Shown: positions 17,731 to 25,894, counted from the first letter of the stretch. The stretch: 64,000 nt of DNA from Cryptosporangium minutisporangium (GCF_039536245.1 NZ_BAAAYN010000004.1:202914-266913); one strand, 5' to 3'. Notes: generated by a model from the sequence alone, not told the origin. Program-made: numbers and translations.

Positions 17731-18512
17731 CAGTGCGGCCGCCGCACCGGCACCACGCACCCAGCCCGGTCGTGCGACGCAGCCCCCGCGGATGCGCCGT
17801 CCGACCCCCGTGTCCCGCGAAGCGGCAGCACGGCACGAATCCGGAATCGTTCGGCGTCCGCATCGGACACCGTGAGCCGACCGCCGAGCTCGGCCAGCCG
17901 TTCCCGCAGGTTGATCAGGCCGGCGCCGCTCCCGGCCACCTCCGGTACCCGTCGCGGCACGTCGTTGGTGAGGGTCAGAACCAGCTGGCTGCCGAACGCC
18001 ACGTTCACCTGGACGGTTCCGGTGCCGTACTTGAGCGCATTGGTGGTTCCCTCCTGGAACACCCGGACCGCCGCGCGCCGCAGCGCGGGCGGTAGACGCG
18101 GTTCGCGGTTGATGCCGGTGAAGCAGACCCGGACGGCACCCGGTGGCAGCAGGTCGAGGATGCCGGCGATCTCCGTCGACAGGCGCTCCCCCACCGGCCG
18201 CTCGGCGACCGTCAGGCAGGACTCCGCGGCGGGCTCCGGGACCGGAACGATGCGCCGGAGGTCGCGCACCGCCACTCGGGCCAGTTCGTCGATGCTGCGC
18301 GCCGCCCCGGCGGCCACGTCGTCCGCAGCGAGCCGGCGTGCCTCTTCGCCGATCGCGACAAGTCGGGAATCGATGACGCTCTGCACCTCTTGCGCCATCC
18401 GCCGACGCGCCATTTCCACGGCGGCCTCCGCCTTTCGGCGACTCCTTTCACGTATCAACCAGACCAAACCGGAAGAAATACTTCGAATAGGAACTAGCGA
18501 GACGATCAGCAC
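17727..18512 (-). CDS. Histidine-kinase-like ATPase lacking the phospho-acceptor histidine
   Basis: About 261 residues from the GTG at 18512, which has GGAGAGAAG just upstream (an ATG at 18614 would add 34 residues). The HATPase_c domain is good: N-box-like FQEGTTNALKYG, then LTNDVP, then AGSGAGLINLRERLAELGG. The dimerisation region is recognisably HisKA_3, but where relatives have ELHDVI.HHL this protein has EVQSVIDSRL. The acceptor His is Gln44 and the following Asp is Ser45. It therefore cannot autophosphorylate in the usual way. The neighbour at 18771-19169 is a paralogue with the His but no ATPase. The start overlaps an AT-richer stretch. Confidence 0.85.
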   Translation of the reverse strand: MLIVSLVPIRSISSGLVWLIRERSRRKAEAAVEMARRRMAQEVQSVIDSRLVAIGEEARRLAADDVAAGAARSIDELARVAVRDLRRIVPVPEPAAESCLTVAERPVGERLSTEIAGILDLLPPGAVRVCFTGINREPRLPPALRRAAVRVFQEGTTNALKYGTGTVQVNVAFGSQLVLTLTNDVPRRVPEVAGSGAGLINLRERLAELGGRLTVSDADAERFRIRAVLPLRGTRGSDGASAGAASHDRAGCVVPVRRPHW

Positions 18513-18663
18513 GTGCTTCTCTCCTCTCGATCCGGGCAAACCAGCGACGGCCCAAGTAGGGCCTCCCCAGATTGCGGAGGTCGTCGTGACGTAGCTGTGA
18601 ATCCCCACTTTCACCCAGAGTTTTCACAGAGCGCGTCAGGTCAATTCAGCGAAACGCCGAGGA

Positions 18664-18688
18664 GGCCCGGGCGCTGAGCGCCCGGGCC
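18664..18688 (-). terminator. Hairpin between the two kinase genes
   Basis: An 11-bp perfect stem (GGCCCGGGCGC with its complement) and a 3-nt loop TGA. It lies 83 bp downstream of the stop of the His-box protein (18771) on the minus strand, so it probably ends that transcript and separates it from the ATPase-type kinase. No T-run follows. Confidence 0.6.
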
Positions 18689-18770
18689 GAGCAAGACGAA
18701 TGCATCAATTGATGGTGCGGAATTGGTACACGGAGAGCTGTCGCCGATCCGACCTTCGGAGCGATCCGGC

Positions 18771-19169
18771 TCAGGCCGGGCCAGGTTCGTCACCTTCCCG
18801 GTCGGCCGGCGGACGCACCATGCGACGAAGATCCTCGGCCGCCAAGCGCGCCAGCTCGTCGATGTTCCGCGCGGCGCTACCGGAACGTTCGTCAGCCGCG
18901 AACCGGCGAGCCTGCAATCCGATGACCGCGAGGTGGTGGCCGATCACGTCGTGCAGCTCACGTGCTACGCGCCGGCGTTCGGCGTCGACCGCGACCGCCG
19001 CCGAGTGCTGTCTACTTCTACTTCCACTAGGCCTGAGGCCATCCAGACCCGAACTCGCGGCCACGGCAGAGAAAAACGTCAGGACCCCCATGATCACCTC
19101 CGCTGCCGCGACTCTAACAGCGGATTCACTGACAATTCCCACGACAATGTGGAAGATCACTCGACTCAC
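18771..19169 (-). CDS. Stand-alone HisKA_3 (DHp) domain protein without an ATPase domain
   Basis: A 132-residue protein. The N-terminal 40 residues are hydrophobic (one or two membrane segments including VIMGVLTFFSAVAASSGL). A canonical HisKA_3 H-box follows, ERRRVARELHDVIGHHLAVI with His73, then the second helix IDELARLAAEDLRRMV. It stops a few residues later (EGDEPGPA), where an HATPase_c domain should begin. The helix pair is clearly paralogous to that of the 17727-18512 protein (shared EARRLAAD / QARRFAAD and IDELARxAxxDLRR). It is either a 3'-truncated kinase or the phospho-acceptor half of a split kinase. The upstream gap is short because the PKS terminator ends at 19209. Confidence 0.75.
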   Translation of the reverse strand: MSRVIFHIVVGIVSESAVRVAAAEVIMGVLTFFSAVAASSGLDGLRPSGSRSRQHSAAVAVDAERRRVARELHDVIGHHLAVIGLQARRFAADERSGSAARNIDELARLAAEDLRRMVRPPADREGDEPGPA

Positions 19170-19208
19170 GGTCCGTAATTGCCGAGCAAGCCATTACCAC
19201 ATGACGAC

Positions 19209-19240
19209 GCCGACGGCACCGAAATATCGGTGCCGTCGGC
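19209..19240 (-). terminator. Terminator of the PKS operon
   Basis: A 14-bp perfect stem (GCCGACGGCACCGA with its complement) around a 4-nt AT loop. It starts 16 bp after the stop of the chain length factor gene. It ends the minus-strand operon that begins at 24314. Confidence 0.85.
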
Positions 19241-19255
19241 ATCTGAACGCGAAAG

Positions 19256-20482
19256 CTAAATAGAGCCCACTACAGCGGCCGCATTGAATCCACCGGTTCC
19301 GCGTGCGACGACCAGAATGCGACGCAGCGACACCTCACGGGGCGTGTCGACCAAATCGATGCCCAGCGTGCGAGTGTCCGGATCGACGTTGACCGTCGGC
19401 GGAATGACACCGTGGCGAATCGCGAGCGCAGCCCACGCCACGTCCAGCGCCGCGCCGCCCGAGCACAACCGACCGGTCAGGGTCTTCGGCACCGTCACCG
19501 GTACCCGCAACCCCTCCAGGCCTTCCCGGAGCGCGAGCAGCTCCGCCCGGTCGGCCTCGGGGTCACCCCAGCCGTCGGCGAAGACGACATCGATGTCCGC
19601 CGGACCGCACCCGGCGCGGCGCATCGCTTCCCGGACGGCTCTCGCCAGCTGCCGGTGATCCCCCGGTCCGTCCGTCGGATGGCGTGCGTCGTGGGTGGCG
19701 GCCGTACCCAGGAGTCGGGCGTAGGCGTCCGGTGCCGAACGCTGCGCGGCGAACTCCGGGTCCTCGACCACCAGCATCGCCCCACCCTCACCGGGCACGT
19801 AGCCGCAGGCGTCCGGCGAGAACGGACGGTACGCGGTGGCCGGATCGGTGCGGCTGCTCAGCGTGCCCTCGCTCAGCTGGCACACCAGCGCGTAGGGCGA
19901 GAGCGGCGCCTCGGTTCCACCCACCACCACGGCCCCCACCCCGCGACGAATCGAGCGCGCGGCGGCGGCCAGGGAGTCGATGCCGCCGGCGCCGTCCGCG
20001 ACGAGCACGCCGCAGGCACCCTTCAACTGGTGGCGGATCGAGATCTGACCGCTGCTCGCGGCGTAGAACCATCCGATCGACTGGTAGGCGCTGACGGCCC
20101 GGGGACTGTCCCGCCAGAGCGCATGGATCTCCCGCTGCCCGAACAGGTTCCCCCCGGATGCGCTCGCGGTGACGACGGAGACGTCGTACGGGTCGCAGTC
20201 GGCCGGATCGAGGACCGCATCGGTGAGCGCGAGCTGAGTCGCCGCCAGCCCCATCCACGACCATCGGTCGGTCTGCACCAGGACCCGGGAGTCGACCCAC
20301 TCGCGTTCGTCGAAGGACGGCACCGTTCCGGCGAGGCGACCTCGTTGCGCCGGGGAGCCCTCGGCGTCGATCGGCGTCAGCCGGGGCGCGCCCGCCAGCG
20401 TGGCGGACCAGTGGTCGGCGACGCCGATCCCGGTCGGCGCGACCACGCCGATCCCGGTGATCAGTGGAGCGGCGCCGCTCAT
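19256..20482 (-). CDS. Type II PKS chain length factor (ketosynthase beta)
   Basis: A 408-residue KS-like protein that pairs with KS-alpha and sets polyketide length. It keeps the thiolase fold (APLITGIGVVAPTGIGVADH; GGAMLVVEDPEFA; LTGRLCSGGAALDVAWAALA). The active-site Cys is gone: aligned to Cys168 of the partner it has Gly164 in VLVADGAGGIDS. The His residues of the decarboxylating KS are also absent (HGSGT becomes FADGWGD). In many antibiotic-type factors this position is Gln, so Gly is noteworthy. The ATG overlaps the KS-alpha stop (ATGA), which fits translation of an obligate heterodimer. It is the last gene before the terminator. Confidence 0.93.
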   Translation of the reverse strand: MSGAAPLITGIGVVAPTGIGVADHWSATLAGAPRLTPIDAEGSPAQRGRLAGTVPSFDEREWVDSRVLVQTDRWSWMGLAATQLALTDAVLDPADCDPYDVSVVTASASGGNLFGQREIHALWRDSPRAVSAYQSIGWFYAASSGQISIRHQLKGACGVLVADGAGGIDSLAAAARSIRRGVGAVVVGGTEAPLSPYALVCQLSEGTLSSRTDPATAYRPFSPDACGYVPGEGGAMLVVEDPEFAAQRSAPDAYARLLGTAATHDARHPTDGPGDHRQLARAVREAMRRAGCGPADIDVVFADGWGDPEADRAELLALREGLEGLRVPVTVPKTLTGRLCSGGAALDVAWAALAIRHGVIPPTVNVDPDTRTLGIDLVDTPREVSLRRILVVARGTGGFNAAAVVGSI

Positions 20483-21741
20483 GCCGCCTCCTCCAGGCGG
20501 GAGAAGAGCATCGCCGACTGGAAGCCGCCGAATCCGCTGCCGGCCGACAACGCGTGCCGGGCCTCGACCTCGCGCGCCACCAGCGGGATGTAGTCCAGAT
20601 CGCACTCCGGATCCGCCGTGGTGAGGTTGGCGGTGGGAGGCGCGACGCCGCGCTGCAGAACCAGCGCACAGGCGGCCATCTCGATCGAGCCGATCGCCCC
20701 GAGCGAGTGCCCGACCACGGACTTGATCGAGCTGATCGGCGTGGTGTACGCCGCCGTTCCGAGCGCGCGCTTGTAGGCCGCGGTCTCGTGCCGGTCGTTC
20801 TGTTTGGTGCCCGATCCGTGCGCGCTGATGTAGCCGATCTGGTCCGGGGCGACGCCGGCCTGGCCGAGGACGTCGCTGATGGCGGCGCCGAGCTCCACGC
20901 CGTCGGGGCGCAGCCCGGTCATGTGGTAGCCGTTGGTCCGGGCGGCGTACCCGGTGATCTCGCAGTAGATCGTCGCGCCACGAGCGAGCGCGGACCCCAG
21001 CTCCTCGACGACCAGCACGGCGGAGCCCTCACCGAGCACGAATCCCTGCCGCTCGGCGTCGAACGGTCGGGACGCCTGGGCCGGATCGTCGCGATAGGGC
21101 GTGGTGGCCCGGATCGCGTCGAAGCAGGCGACCGAGATCGGGGTGATCGGCGCGTCGGACGCACCGGCGATCATCACGTCGGCCTCGTCGTCCTGGATGA
21201 GCCGATAGGCGTGCCCGATCGAGTCGAGTCCCGAGGTGCAGCCGGTCGAGATCACCGCGGCCTGCGCCTGGGCACCGAACCGTGCGGCCAGTTCGGTGGC
21301 CGCACTCGAGGGAACCAGGGCCTGGTAGAGGAACGGCTGGGCGTAGCGGTGGTCGACGTACCAGTTCTGCCCCCGGTCACTCACGACGACGTACTCGTCC
21401 TCCAGCGTGATCGACGCCCCGACGGCCGACCCCAGGCAGACCCCCATCCGCTCGCGGTCCACCGCGCGCAGGTCGAGACCGGAGTCGGCCATCGCCTCGT
21501 CCGCCGCCGCGACGGCGAGCTGGCCGAACCGGTCGGTGCGGCGCACCAGCTGCGGGCTCAGCCCGTAGGCGGCGGGATCGAAGTCGCAGGCCGCGACGAC
21601 CTGCGAACGGAACGGTGTCGGGTCGAACGCGTCGATCAGCCGCATCGCCGGTTTACCGTCGACGATCCGGTTCCAGAACTCCTCCCGTCGCGGTCCACCG
21701 GGCGCGACGACACCGATCCCGGTGACGACCACGCGCCTCAT
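20479..21741 (-). CDS. Type II PKS ketosynthase alpha
   Basis: A 420-residue condensing enzyme that builds the poly-beta-ketone chain from malonyl-ACP. It begins MRRVVVTGIGVVAPGGPRRE. The nucleophile is Cys168 in VISTGCTSGLDS. The catalytic His residues are in SAHGSGTKQND and KSVVGHSLGAIG, and the glycine-rich C-terminal turn is GSGFGGFQSAM. Full family length. The start codon overlaps the aromatase-cupin stop, and its stop overlaps the chain length factor start. The gene order (SchA-like, ABM, ACP, aromatase-cupin, KS, CLF) is closest in content to whiE-type spore pigment loci, but with a ketoreductase added. Confidence 0.95.
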   Translation of the reverse strand: MRRVVVTGIGVVAPGGPRREEFWNRIVDGKPAMRLIDAFDPTPFRSQVVAACDFDPAAYGLSPQLVRRTDRFGQLAVAAADEAMADSGLDLRAVDRERMGVCLGSAVGASITLEDEYVVVSDRGQNWYVDHRYAQPFLYQALVPSSAATELAARFGAQAQAAVISTGCTSGLDSIGHAYRLIQDDEADVMIAGASDAPITPISVACFDAIRATTPYRDDPAQASRPFDAERQGFVLGEGSAVLVVEELGSALARGATIYCEITGYAARTNGYHMTGLRPDGVELGAAISDVLGQAGVAPDQIGYISAHGSGTKQNDRHETAAYKRALGTAAYTTPISSIKSVVGHSLGAIGSIEMAACALVLQRGVAPPTANLTTADPECDLDYIPLVAREVEARHALSAGSGFGGFQSAMLFSRLEEAA

Positions 21742-22592
21742 CGGGTTACCGCCACGAGGTCGGGCGCCTCCGCCGGGCCCGGCTCGGTGTCGACGTGCCC
21801 CAGGGCGGGGGTCGGCGCGAGCGGGCTGAGCTGGAAGACGACGAGCGCTTCGACGTCCGAGACGTTCGTCAGGCGGTGTCGCACGTTCCGCGGGATCAGC
21901 AGGGCGTGCTCGGCCGGCACCGAGGCCGGCTCGCTGTCGAGGTCGACCCGCAGGGCACCCGACGCGACGAAGAGGTACTCCTCCGAGTACGGGTGGTAGT
22001 GCTCGGAGACGCTCTCGCCGGGCTGCAGGCGAACCGCACCGCAGAACCCGGACGACGAGCCGACGTTGGCCGGGGCGACCAGCGTACGGAGGTCACCGCC
22101 GCGCCTGCGGTTGGACGGCACCGCGCCGAAGCCGACCACCGCACGGCGGCGAGCCTCGACCTTCTCCTTGATCAACCGCAGCTGCACCGGCGAGTTCTGG
22201 TTGATGCGCTCGGTCATCCCCGCGGTGTCGACCGGTGCGCTTGGTTTCATCTGGAAGTCCTGCACCCACACCATCCGGGTGACGTCCGCTTCCAGCCGCT
22301 CGTAGGTCCAGGTGATGTTCATGAACTCGAACGGGCCGGTCTCCACCCGCCGCGCCCGCACGAGGTAGCGCTCCCGGTCGAGAGTGCGCTCGGACACCCA
22401 CGACCACACGCGTCCCTCCTCGTCGGGGTGCATGGTCAGCCGGAAGGTGACCGAGTCGCCGTCGGTCTCGAGGATCTCGGCGGCGGCGTACTCCGAGAAC
22501 AGCCGCGGCCAGTCGCGTACGTCGTTGGTCTGCGCCCAGACGAAGTCGATGGGCGCGTTGATCTCGATCGAGTTCTCAGTGTGGCCCAGCAC
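21738..22592 (-). CDS. Fused aromatase (SRPBCC) and WhiE-ORFII-like cupin
   Basis: A 284-residue two-domain protein. Residues about 1-150 are a polyketide aromatase/cyclase of the START/SRPBCC fold (MLGHTENSIEINAPIDFVWA, then DVRDWPRLFSEYAAAEI and INQNSPVQLRLIKEKVEA). Residues about 165-284 are a cupin with the metal-binding motif HYHPYSEEYLFVASG and a second motif PRNVRHRLTN. In whiE-type clusters the cupin (ORFII) and the aromatase (ORFVI) are normally separate genes, so this fusion links first-ring aromatisation to the cupin step. It lies 18 bp after the ACP gene and overlaps KS-alpha by 4 bp. Confidence 0.9.
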   Translation of the reverse strand: MLGHTENSIEINAPIDFVWAQTNDVRDWPRLFSEYAAAEILETDGDSVTFRLTMHPDEEGRVWSWVSERTLDRERYLVRARRVETGPFEFMNITWTYERLEADVTRMVWVQDFQMKPSAPVDTAGMTERINQNSPVQLRLIKEKVEARRRAVVGFGAVPSNRRRGGDLRTLVAPANVGSSSGFCGAVRLQPGESVSEHYHPYSEEYLFVASGALRVDLDSEPASVPAEHALLIPRNVRHRLTNVSDVEALVVFQLSPLAPTPALGHVDTEPGPAEAPDLVAVTR

Positions 22593-22610
22593 GAAAGGCT
22601 CCTGTTCGGG

Positions 22611-22868
22611 TCAGGCGGGACGCTGGGAGTTGACGAGTTGACGCAGCGCGGTCGGGGAGAGGCCGGGGGTCGACGACTCGTCGAGCCGCACGCCGTAGCG
22701 GTCCTCGATCCGGGTGGCGACTTCCAGCAGGGCCAGGGAGTCCAGGCCCAGCTCCTCCAGGGTGGCGTCGGCCGCGACGTCCACGTCCGGGTCTAGGCCG
22801 ACGTCGAGCAGGATCGTGCGGAGGTCGACGTCGGTCATCGCGGTGGCGGCAGTGGTCGGTTCGGTCAT
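22611..22868 (-). CDS. Type II PKS acyl carrier protein
   Basis: An 85-residue acidic four-helix carrier protein. Ser44 in LEELGLDSLALLE is the phosphopantetheine site. The start MTEPTTAATAMTDVDLRTIL is chosen because the ATG overlaps the stop of the upstream monooxygenase gene (TCAT on the plus strand). An internal ATG ten codons later is also possible. It holds the growing chain for KS-alpha/CLF, the ketoreductase and the aromatase. It lies directly upstream of the aromatase-cupin gene; there is no second ACP in the window. Confidence 0.92.
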   Translation of the reverse strand: MTEPTTAATAMTDVDLRTILLDVGLDPDVDVAADATLEELGLDSLALLEVATRIEDRYGVRLDESSTPGLSPTALRQLVNSQRPA

Positions 22869-23215
22869 GTGGGGCTCCCTAATGGCGGAAGTGCGGTGGT
22901 CTCGGCGCGGACGGTGGTCTCGGCGCGGACCAGGAATCGGAGCGACCGCGCCTCGGTGAAGCACGCCCGCATCGGCGCGACGAGATCGCGGTGTGCGGCG
23001 GTGGCCTCCCAGGCGACGAAGTCGTCGAGGCTCTGCCACTCGCTGGTGATCAGCCAGGACTCCGGATCGGTCGACGACTGGCAGACCTGGTCGCGCAGGT
23101 GACCCGGTACGCCGTCGGCGACCGCGTACCGGATCCGCTCGTAGGCGGCGAGGAAGTCGGCCTGCCGGTCGACGGCGACCCGGATCAGGAAGACGATGCG
23201 AGCCGGCGAACTCAT
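22865..23215 (-). CDS. ABM-type (antibiotic biosynthesis monooxygenase) protein
   Basis: A 116-residue ferredoxin-like protein of the ABM family: IVFLIRVAVDRQADFLAAYE, then WLITSEWQSLDDFVAWE, then a helix ending FTEARSLRFLV. Members are cofactor-free quinone-forming oxygenases (ActVA-Orf6 type), or serve as cyclase partners in spore-pigment pathways. The C-terminus has a short duplicated tail (VRAET TVRAET), reflected in an 18-bp direct repeat at about 22898-22935. The gene overlaps both neighbours by 4 bp, so it is translationally coupled to the ketoreductase and ACP. Oxygenase role is by family; the exact carbon oxidised is unknown. Confidence 0.8.
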   Translation of the reverse strand: MSSPARIVFLIRVAVDRQADFLAAYERIRYAVADGVPGHLRDQVCQSSTDPESWLITSEWQSLDDFVAWEATAAHRDLVAPMRACFTEARSLRFLVRAETTVRAETTALPPLGSPT

Positions 23216-23955
23216 CGGGGTCCTCGCCCGGCCGGTGGGCCGCCCGCCAGCGAGCTGGCGAAGCCGAATTTCCCGACGACCGGTACGACGCTTCCGTACA
23301 GCCCGTCGGCCGCCTCCGACGTCAGGAAGCCGATCACACGCGCGACCAACTCGTCGCTGACCGTGTCGTCCAGGACGACGCCGGGACGCTCACGCCGCAT
23401 CTCCGGCGTGTCCACCAACGTCAGCGACACCAGGTTCGCGTGCACGCCGCGCTTCTTGACCTCGTGCGAGATCGACCGGACCCAGGCCTCGAGCGCGGCC
23501 TTCGCCGCCGCGTAGGCCGACAGGCCACCCATCGGTTCGGCCGCGAGCGGGCTGCCGAAGAACACCAACCGCCCGCCGTCGGTCAGATGCGGCAGGACGG
23601 CTTGGGAGGTCACCACCGCGGAGTAGAAGTTGGACGCCATCACGGCCTGGTACGCCGCCACGTCGGTGAGCATCAGTGGACCGACGTCGAAGGTGCCCAC
23701 CAGGTGCACCAGGCCGCTCAGCCCGTCGAACCGTTCCGCCGCCAGGGCGGCGGCCCGGCGCGCTCCGTCCGGATCGGAGACGTCGACGTGGAGCACCTCG
23801 ACGACCCCGGGCTCGCCGAACGTCTTCTCCAGCTCGGCGAGCCGCTCGGCGTTCCGGCCGGTCAGCAGGAGTCGGTCGCCGCGCTCGGCCAGTAGCCGGA
23901 CGGCTGCCTCGCCGAGCCGGCCGGTCGCGCCGGTGACGAGCAGGGAGCTGGTCAC
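23212..23955 (-). CDS. Short-chain dehydrogenase, probable polyketide ketoreductase
   Basis: A 247-residue classical SDR. It has the nucleotide-binding motif VTGATGRLGEAAV, an acidic turn VLHVDVSDPDG, the catalytic Ser in VFFGSPLA, and Tyr/Lys in SAYAAAKAALEAW. The GTG at 23955 overlaps the SchA-like stop. A ketoreductase in this place would reduce one keto group of the nascent chain, which classical whiE spore pigment loci do not do. It is not a close match to the ActIII type by eye (no long PGG or NNAG motif), so a later tailoring role is possible. Confidence 0.82.
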   Translation of the reverse strand: MTSSLLVTGATGRLGEAAVRLLAERGDRLLLTGRNAERLAELEKTFGEPGVVEVLHVDVSDPDGARRAAALAAERFDGLSGLVHLVGTFDVGPLMLTDVAAYQAVMASNFYSAVVTSQAVLPHLTDGGRLVFFGSPLAAEPMGGLSAYAAAKAALEAWVRSISHEVKKRGVHANLVSLTLVDTPEMRRERPGVVLDDTVSDELVARVIGFLTSEAADGLYGSVVPVVGKFGFASSLAGGPPAGRGPR

Positions 23956-24314
23956 CGGTCGACCGCGGCGAAGGTCGCGACCCGGGTCGTGACGTGCTCC
24001 ATCATCGCCGCCCCGAAGAAGGCCCGCGCGCCCTCGGGCGTACTGAGGTCGCGCGGCTCGGCCAGGTGCGGGTCGAGCGCCCGCTCCAACGCCTGGATCG
24101 ACGGCTGCTGCGCCAGATGGGCCATGACGCTGGGCAGGCTGCCCTCGATGTCCATCACGCGGACGACCGTGTCGCCTTTCAGGAAGATCGAGGTACCGAG
24201 CAGGCGGGTGCCGTCCGGCGCCGTCCACTCCGGGGGTTCGTAGTTCGCCAGCAGCTCGCGGACGGCGTCCACGCTCTCGGCCTTCACGCGGAACGTGATG
24301 GCATGACGCTGCAT
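23952..24314 (-). CDS. SchA/CurD-like (WhiE-ORFI-type) protein
   Basis: A 120-residue protein that starts MQRHAITFRVKAESVDAVRE. It contains the SchA/CurD hallmarks TSIFLKGDTVVRVMDIEGSL and VMAHLAQQPSIQALERALDP, and ends EHVTTRVATF. Such proteins are encoded first in spore-pigment PKS operons; their biochemistry is unclear (dimeric ferredoxin-like, perhaps a monooxygenase or chaperone of the PKS). The ATG at 24314 has GGAGG 8 bp upstream. It opens the minus-strand PKS operon, so its promoter must lie in the 24315-24503 stretch. Confidence 0.85.
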   Translation of the reverse strand: MQRHAITFRVKAESVDAVRELLANYEPPEWTAPDGTRLLGTSIFLKGDTVVRVMDIEGSLPSVMAHLAQQPSIQALERALDPHLAEPRDLSTPEGARAFFGAAMMEHVTTRVATFAAVDR

Positions 24315-24503
24315 CTCAATCCTCCGTCGGCGGGTCGTTCGAAAAGTCGGCCCGGCCAGACTTTCCGAAGCGCCGCTCGACGGTCTTCCGCCGCCGGGAC
24401 CGATCGACGGTCCGCCGGGAGGGGACAGCACTCCCTCCCCCGGGACGGTGTGCGCTCATCCCCGCGTCGGAAGACCGCATCCGGTGTCCCGCCTAGGTTT
24501 TCT

Positions 24504-24670
24504 AAGGCGTGTTTCAGAAGCCTCGCTCTCGCTGCGGCCCCACCCAGACGTCGATCCGGCAAGGCGGAAGGATGTCCGGAGACCGCTGTTGTATCCGGAC
24601 ATCCTTCCAACGCCGCCGGTCGGCGTCTGGGCGGGCCGCAGCGAAAGCACGGGCTTCTGAAGCACGCCTT
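24504..24670. repeat. 167-bp near-palindromic element (MITE-like hairpin)
   Basis: Two 77-bp arms flank a 13-nt loop (24581-24593). The outer 20 bp of the arms match at 18 positions (AAGGCGTG[T/C]TTCAGAAGCC). The 17 bp next to the loop match at 15 (core GGAAGGATGTCCGGA). The middle matches with small compensating gaps. The arms keep exact register from end to end. The element fills the divergent region between the PKS operon and the FAD monooxygenase gene and ends 46 bp before that gene's ATG. No transposase lies inside and no obvious target duplication was seen. The 24315-24503 stretch to its left holds no gene. Confidence 0.85.
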
Positions 24671-24715
24671 GGCGCCGGGTACGGCGCGGCCACCTCGGAC
24701 GAGGGAAGGAAACCC

Positions 24716-25894
24716 ATGACGGTCGCGGTGATCGGCGGGGGGATCAGCGGACTGGTCACGGTACTGGCGCTTCGCCGGGCCGGGATCCGGGCCACCGCCT
24801 ACGAACGGGCGCCGGTACTGCGCGGGGCCCAGGCCGGGAACGGGTTGGTGATCTGGCACAACGCGGTCCGGGCGCTGGAGTCGATCGGCCTCGGAGACGC
24901 GCTGGCCGACGTGGGAGCCGAGCTCGCGTCCTACCAGTGGCGCTCGGCCACCGGTTCACGATTGGCCACCTGGTCGATCACCGACGGTCGCCGCCGTACC
25001 GGCGTGCCGTGTTACACGGTCAGCCGCCCGGCGCTGCACCGGATGCTCAGCGACGAGGTCGGCGACGACCTGGTGCTCGGTGCCCGGTTCGCCGAGTGGG
25101 AGCCGAAGGGCACCGGCGTGGCGGTGCGGTTCGAGGACGGCCGGGAGACGAGCGCCGACGTGCTCGTCGGCGCGGACGGCATCCGGTCGACGGTCCGGCG
25201 AGCGCTGCACCCGCACGAGCCACCGCCGCAGTACGCCGGTGTCACCGCGTGGCAGGGAGTCGTGCCCGCCGCCGGCCTCGACATCGCGCCCGGCACGTTC
25301 GTCAACACCTTCGGACGCGGTCTCTGGTTCGTGTACTACCGCTTGCCGGGCGGCCAGGTCTACTGGGACGGCGTCGTCAGCGAGGCGGTCTCGCGCTCCT
25401 GCGTCGCGACCGGACGGTTGGGTGACCTCGCGCTCCCCCGCTTGTTCGCGGGCTGGCCGGACCCGATCCCGGCGCTGATCGCCGCCACCTCCCCCGGTGA
25501 CGTCCAACCGGTCGACATCTACGACCGGACGCCGGTTACTCGCTGGTCGACCGATCGCGTGACGCTGGTCGGTGACGCCGCGCACCCGATGACGTTCAAC
25601 CTGGGGCAGGGCGCCAACCAAGCGATCGAAGGCGCGGTGGTCCTGGCCGACTGCCTGGCCGGCGAACCCGACGCCGGCCGGGCGCTGGCGCAGTACGACG
25701 AGCGACGCATCGAGCGCACCCGCCGCGTGATCCGGCGTTCCCGCGCCAACGGAGTCTTCAGCCGCCTGCGCAACCCGCTGGTCTGCGCCGGGCGCGACCT
25801 CTTCATGTGGCTGGCCTTCGACCGCGTCGTCTACCGCAAGACCTACGAGCTCACGATGGACATGAGTCCCTGCCGGAACTGGAGCGACCGATGA
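24716..25894 (+). CDS. FAD-dependent aromatic monooxygenase (PHBH-like)
   Basis: A 392-residue flavoprotein hydroxylase. It has the N-terminal Rossmann motif VIGGGISGLVTVLALRRAGI, the middle DG motif VLVGADGIRSTVRRALHP, and the FAD-ribityl motif VTLVGDAAHPMTFNLGQGAN. The ATG at 24716 follows GGAAGGAAACCC. The family hydroxylates aromatic rings with NAD(P)H and oxygen; WhiE-ORFVIII-type hydroxylases do this in spore-pigment maturation. It diverges from the PKS operon across the 167-bp hairpin and overlaps the methyltransferase gene by ATGA, making a two-gene tailoring operon. Confidence 0.9.
   Translation: MTVAVIGGGISGLVTVLALRRAGIRATAYERAPVLRGAQAGNGLVIWHNAVRALESIGLGDALADVGAELASYQWRSATGSRLATWSITDGRRRTGVPCYTVSRPALHRMLSDEVGDDLVLGARFAEWEPKGTGVAVRFEDGRETSADVLVGADGIRSTVRRALHPHEPPPQYAGVTAWQGVVPAAGLDIAPGTFVNTFGRGLWFVYYRLPGGQVYWDGVVSEAVSRSCVATGRLGDLALPRLFAGWPDPIPALIAATSPGDVQPVDIYDRTPVTRWSTDRVTLVGDAAHPMTFNLGQGANQAIEGAVVLADCLAGEPDAGRALAQYDERRIERTRRVIRRSRANGVFSRLRNPLVCAGRDLFMWLAFDRVVYRKTYELTMDMSPCRNWSDR

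Noticed and set aside
24504..24670. Rho-independent terminator for the PKS or monooxygenase operon
   Set aside because: It is upstream of both operons, not downstream, and is far too long for a normal terminator.
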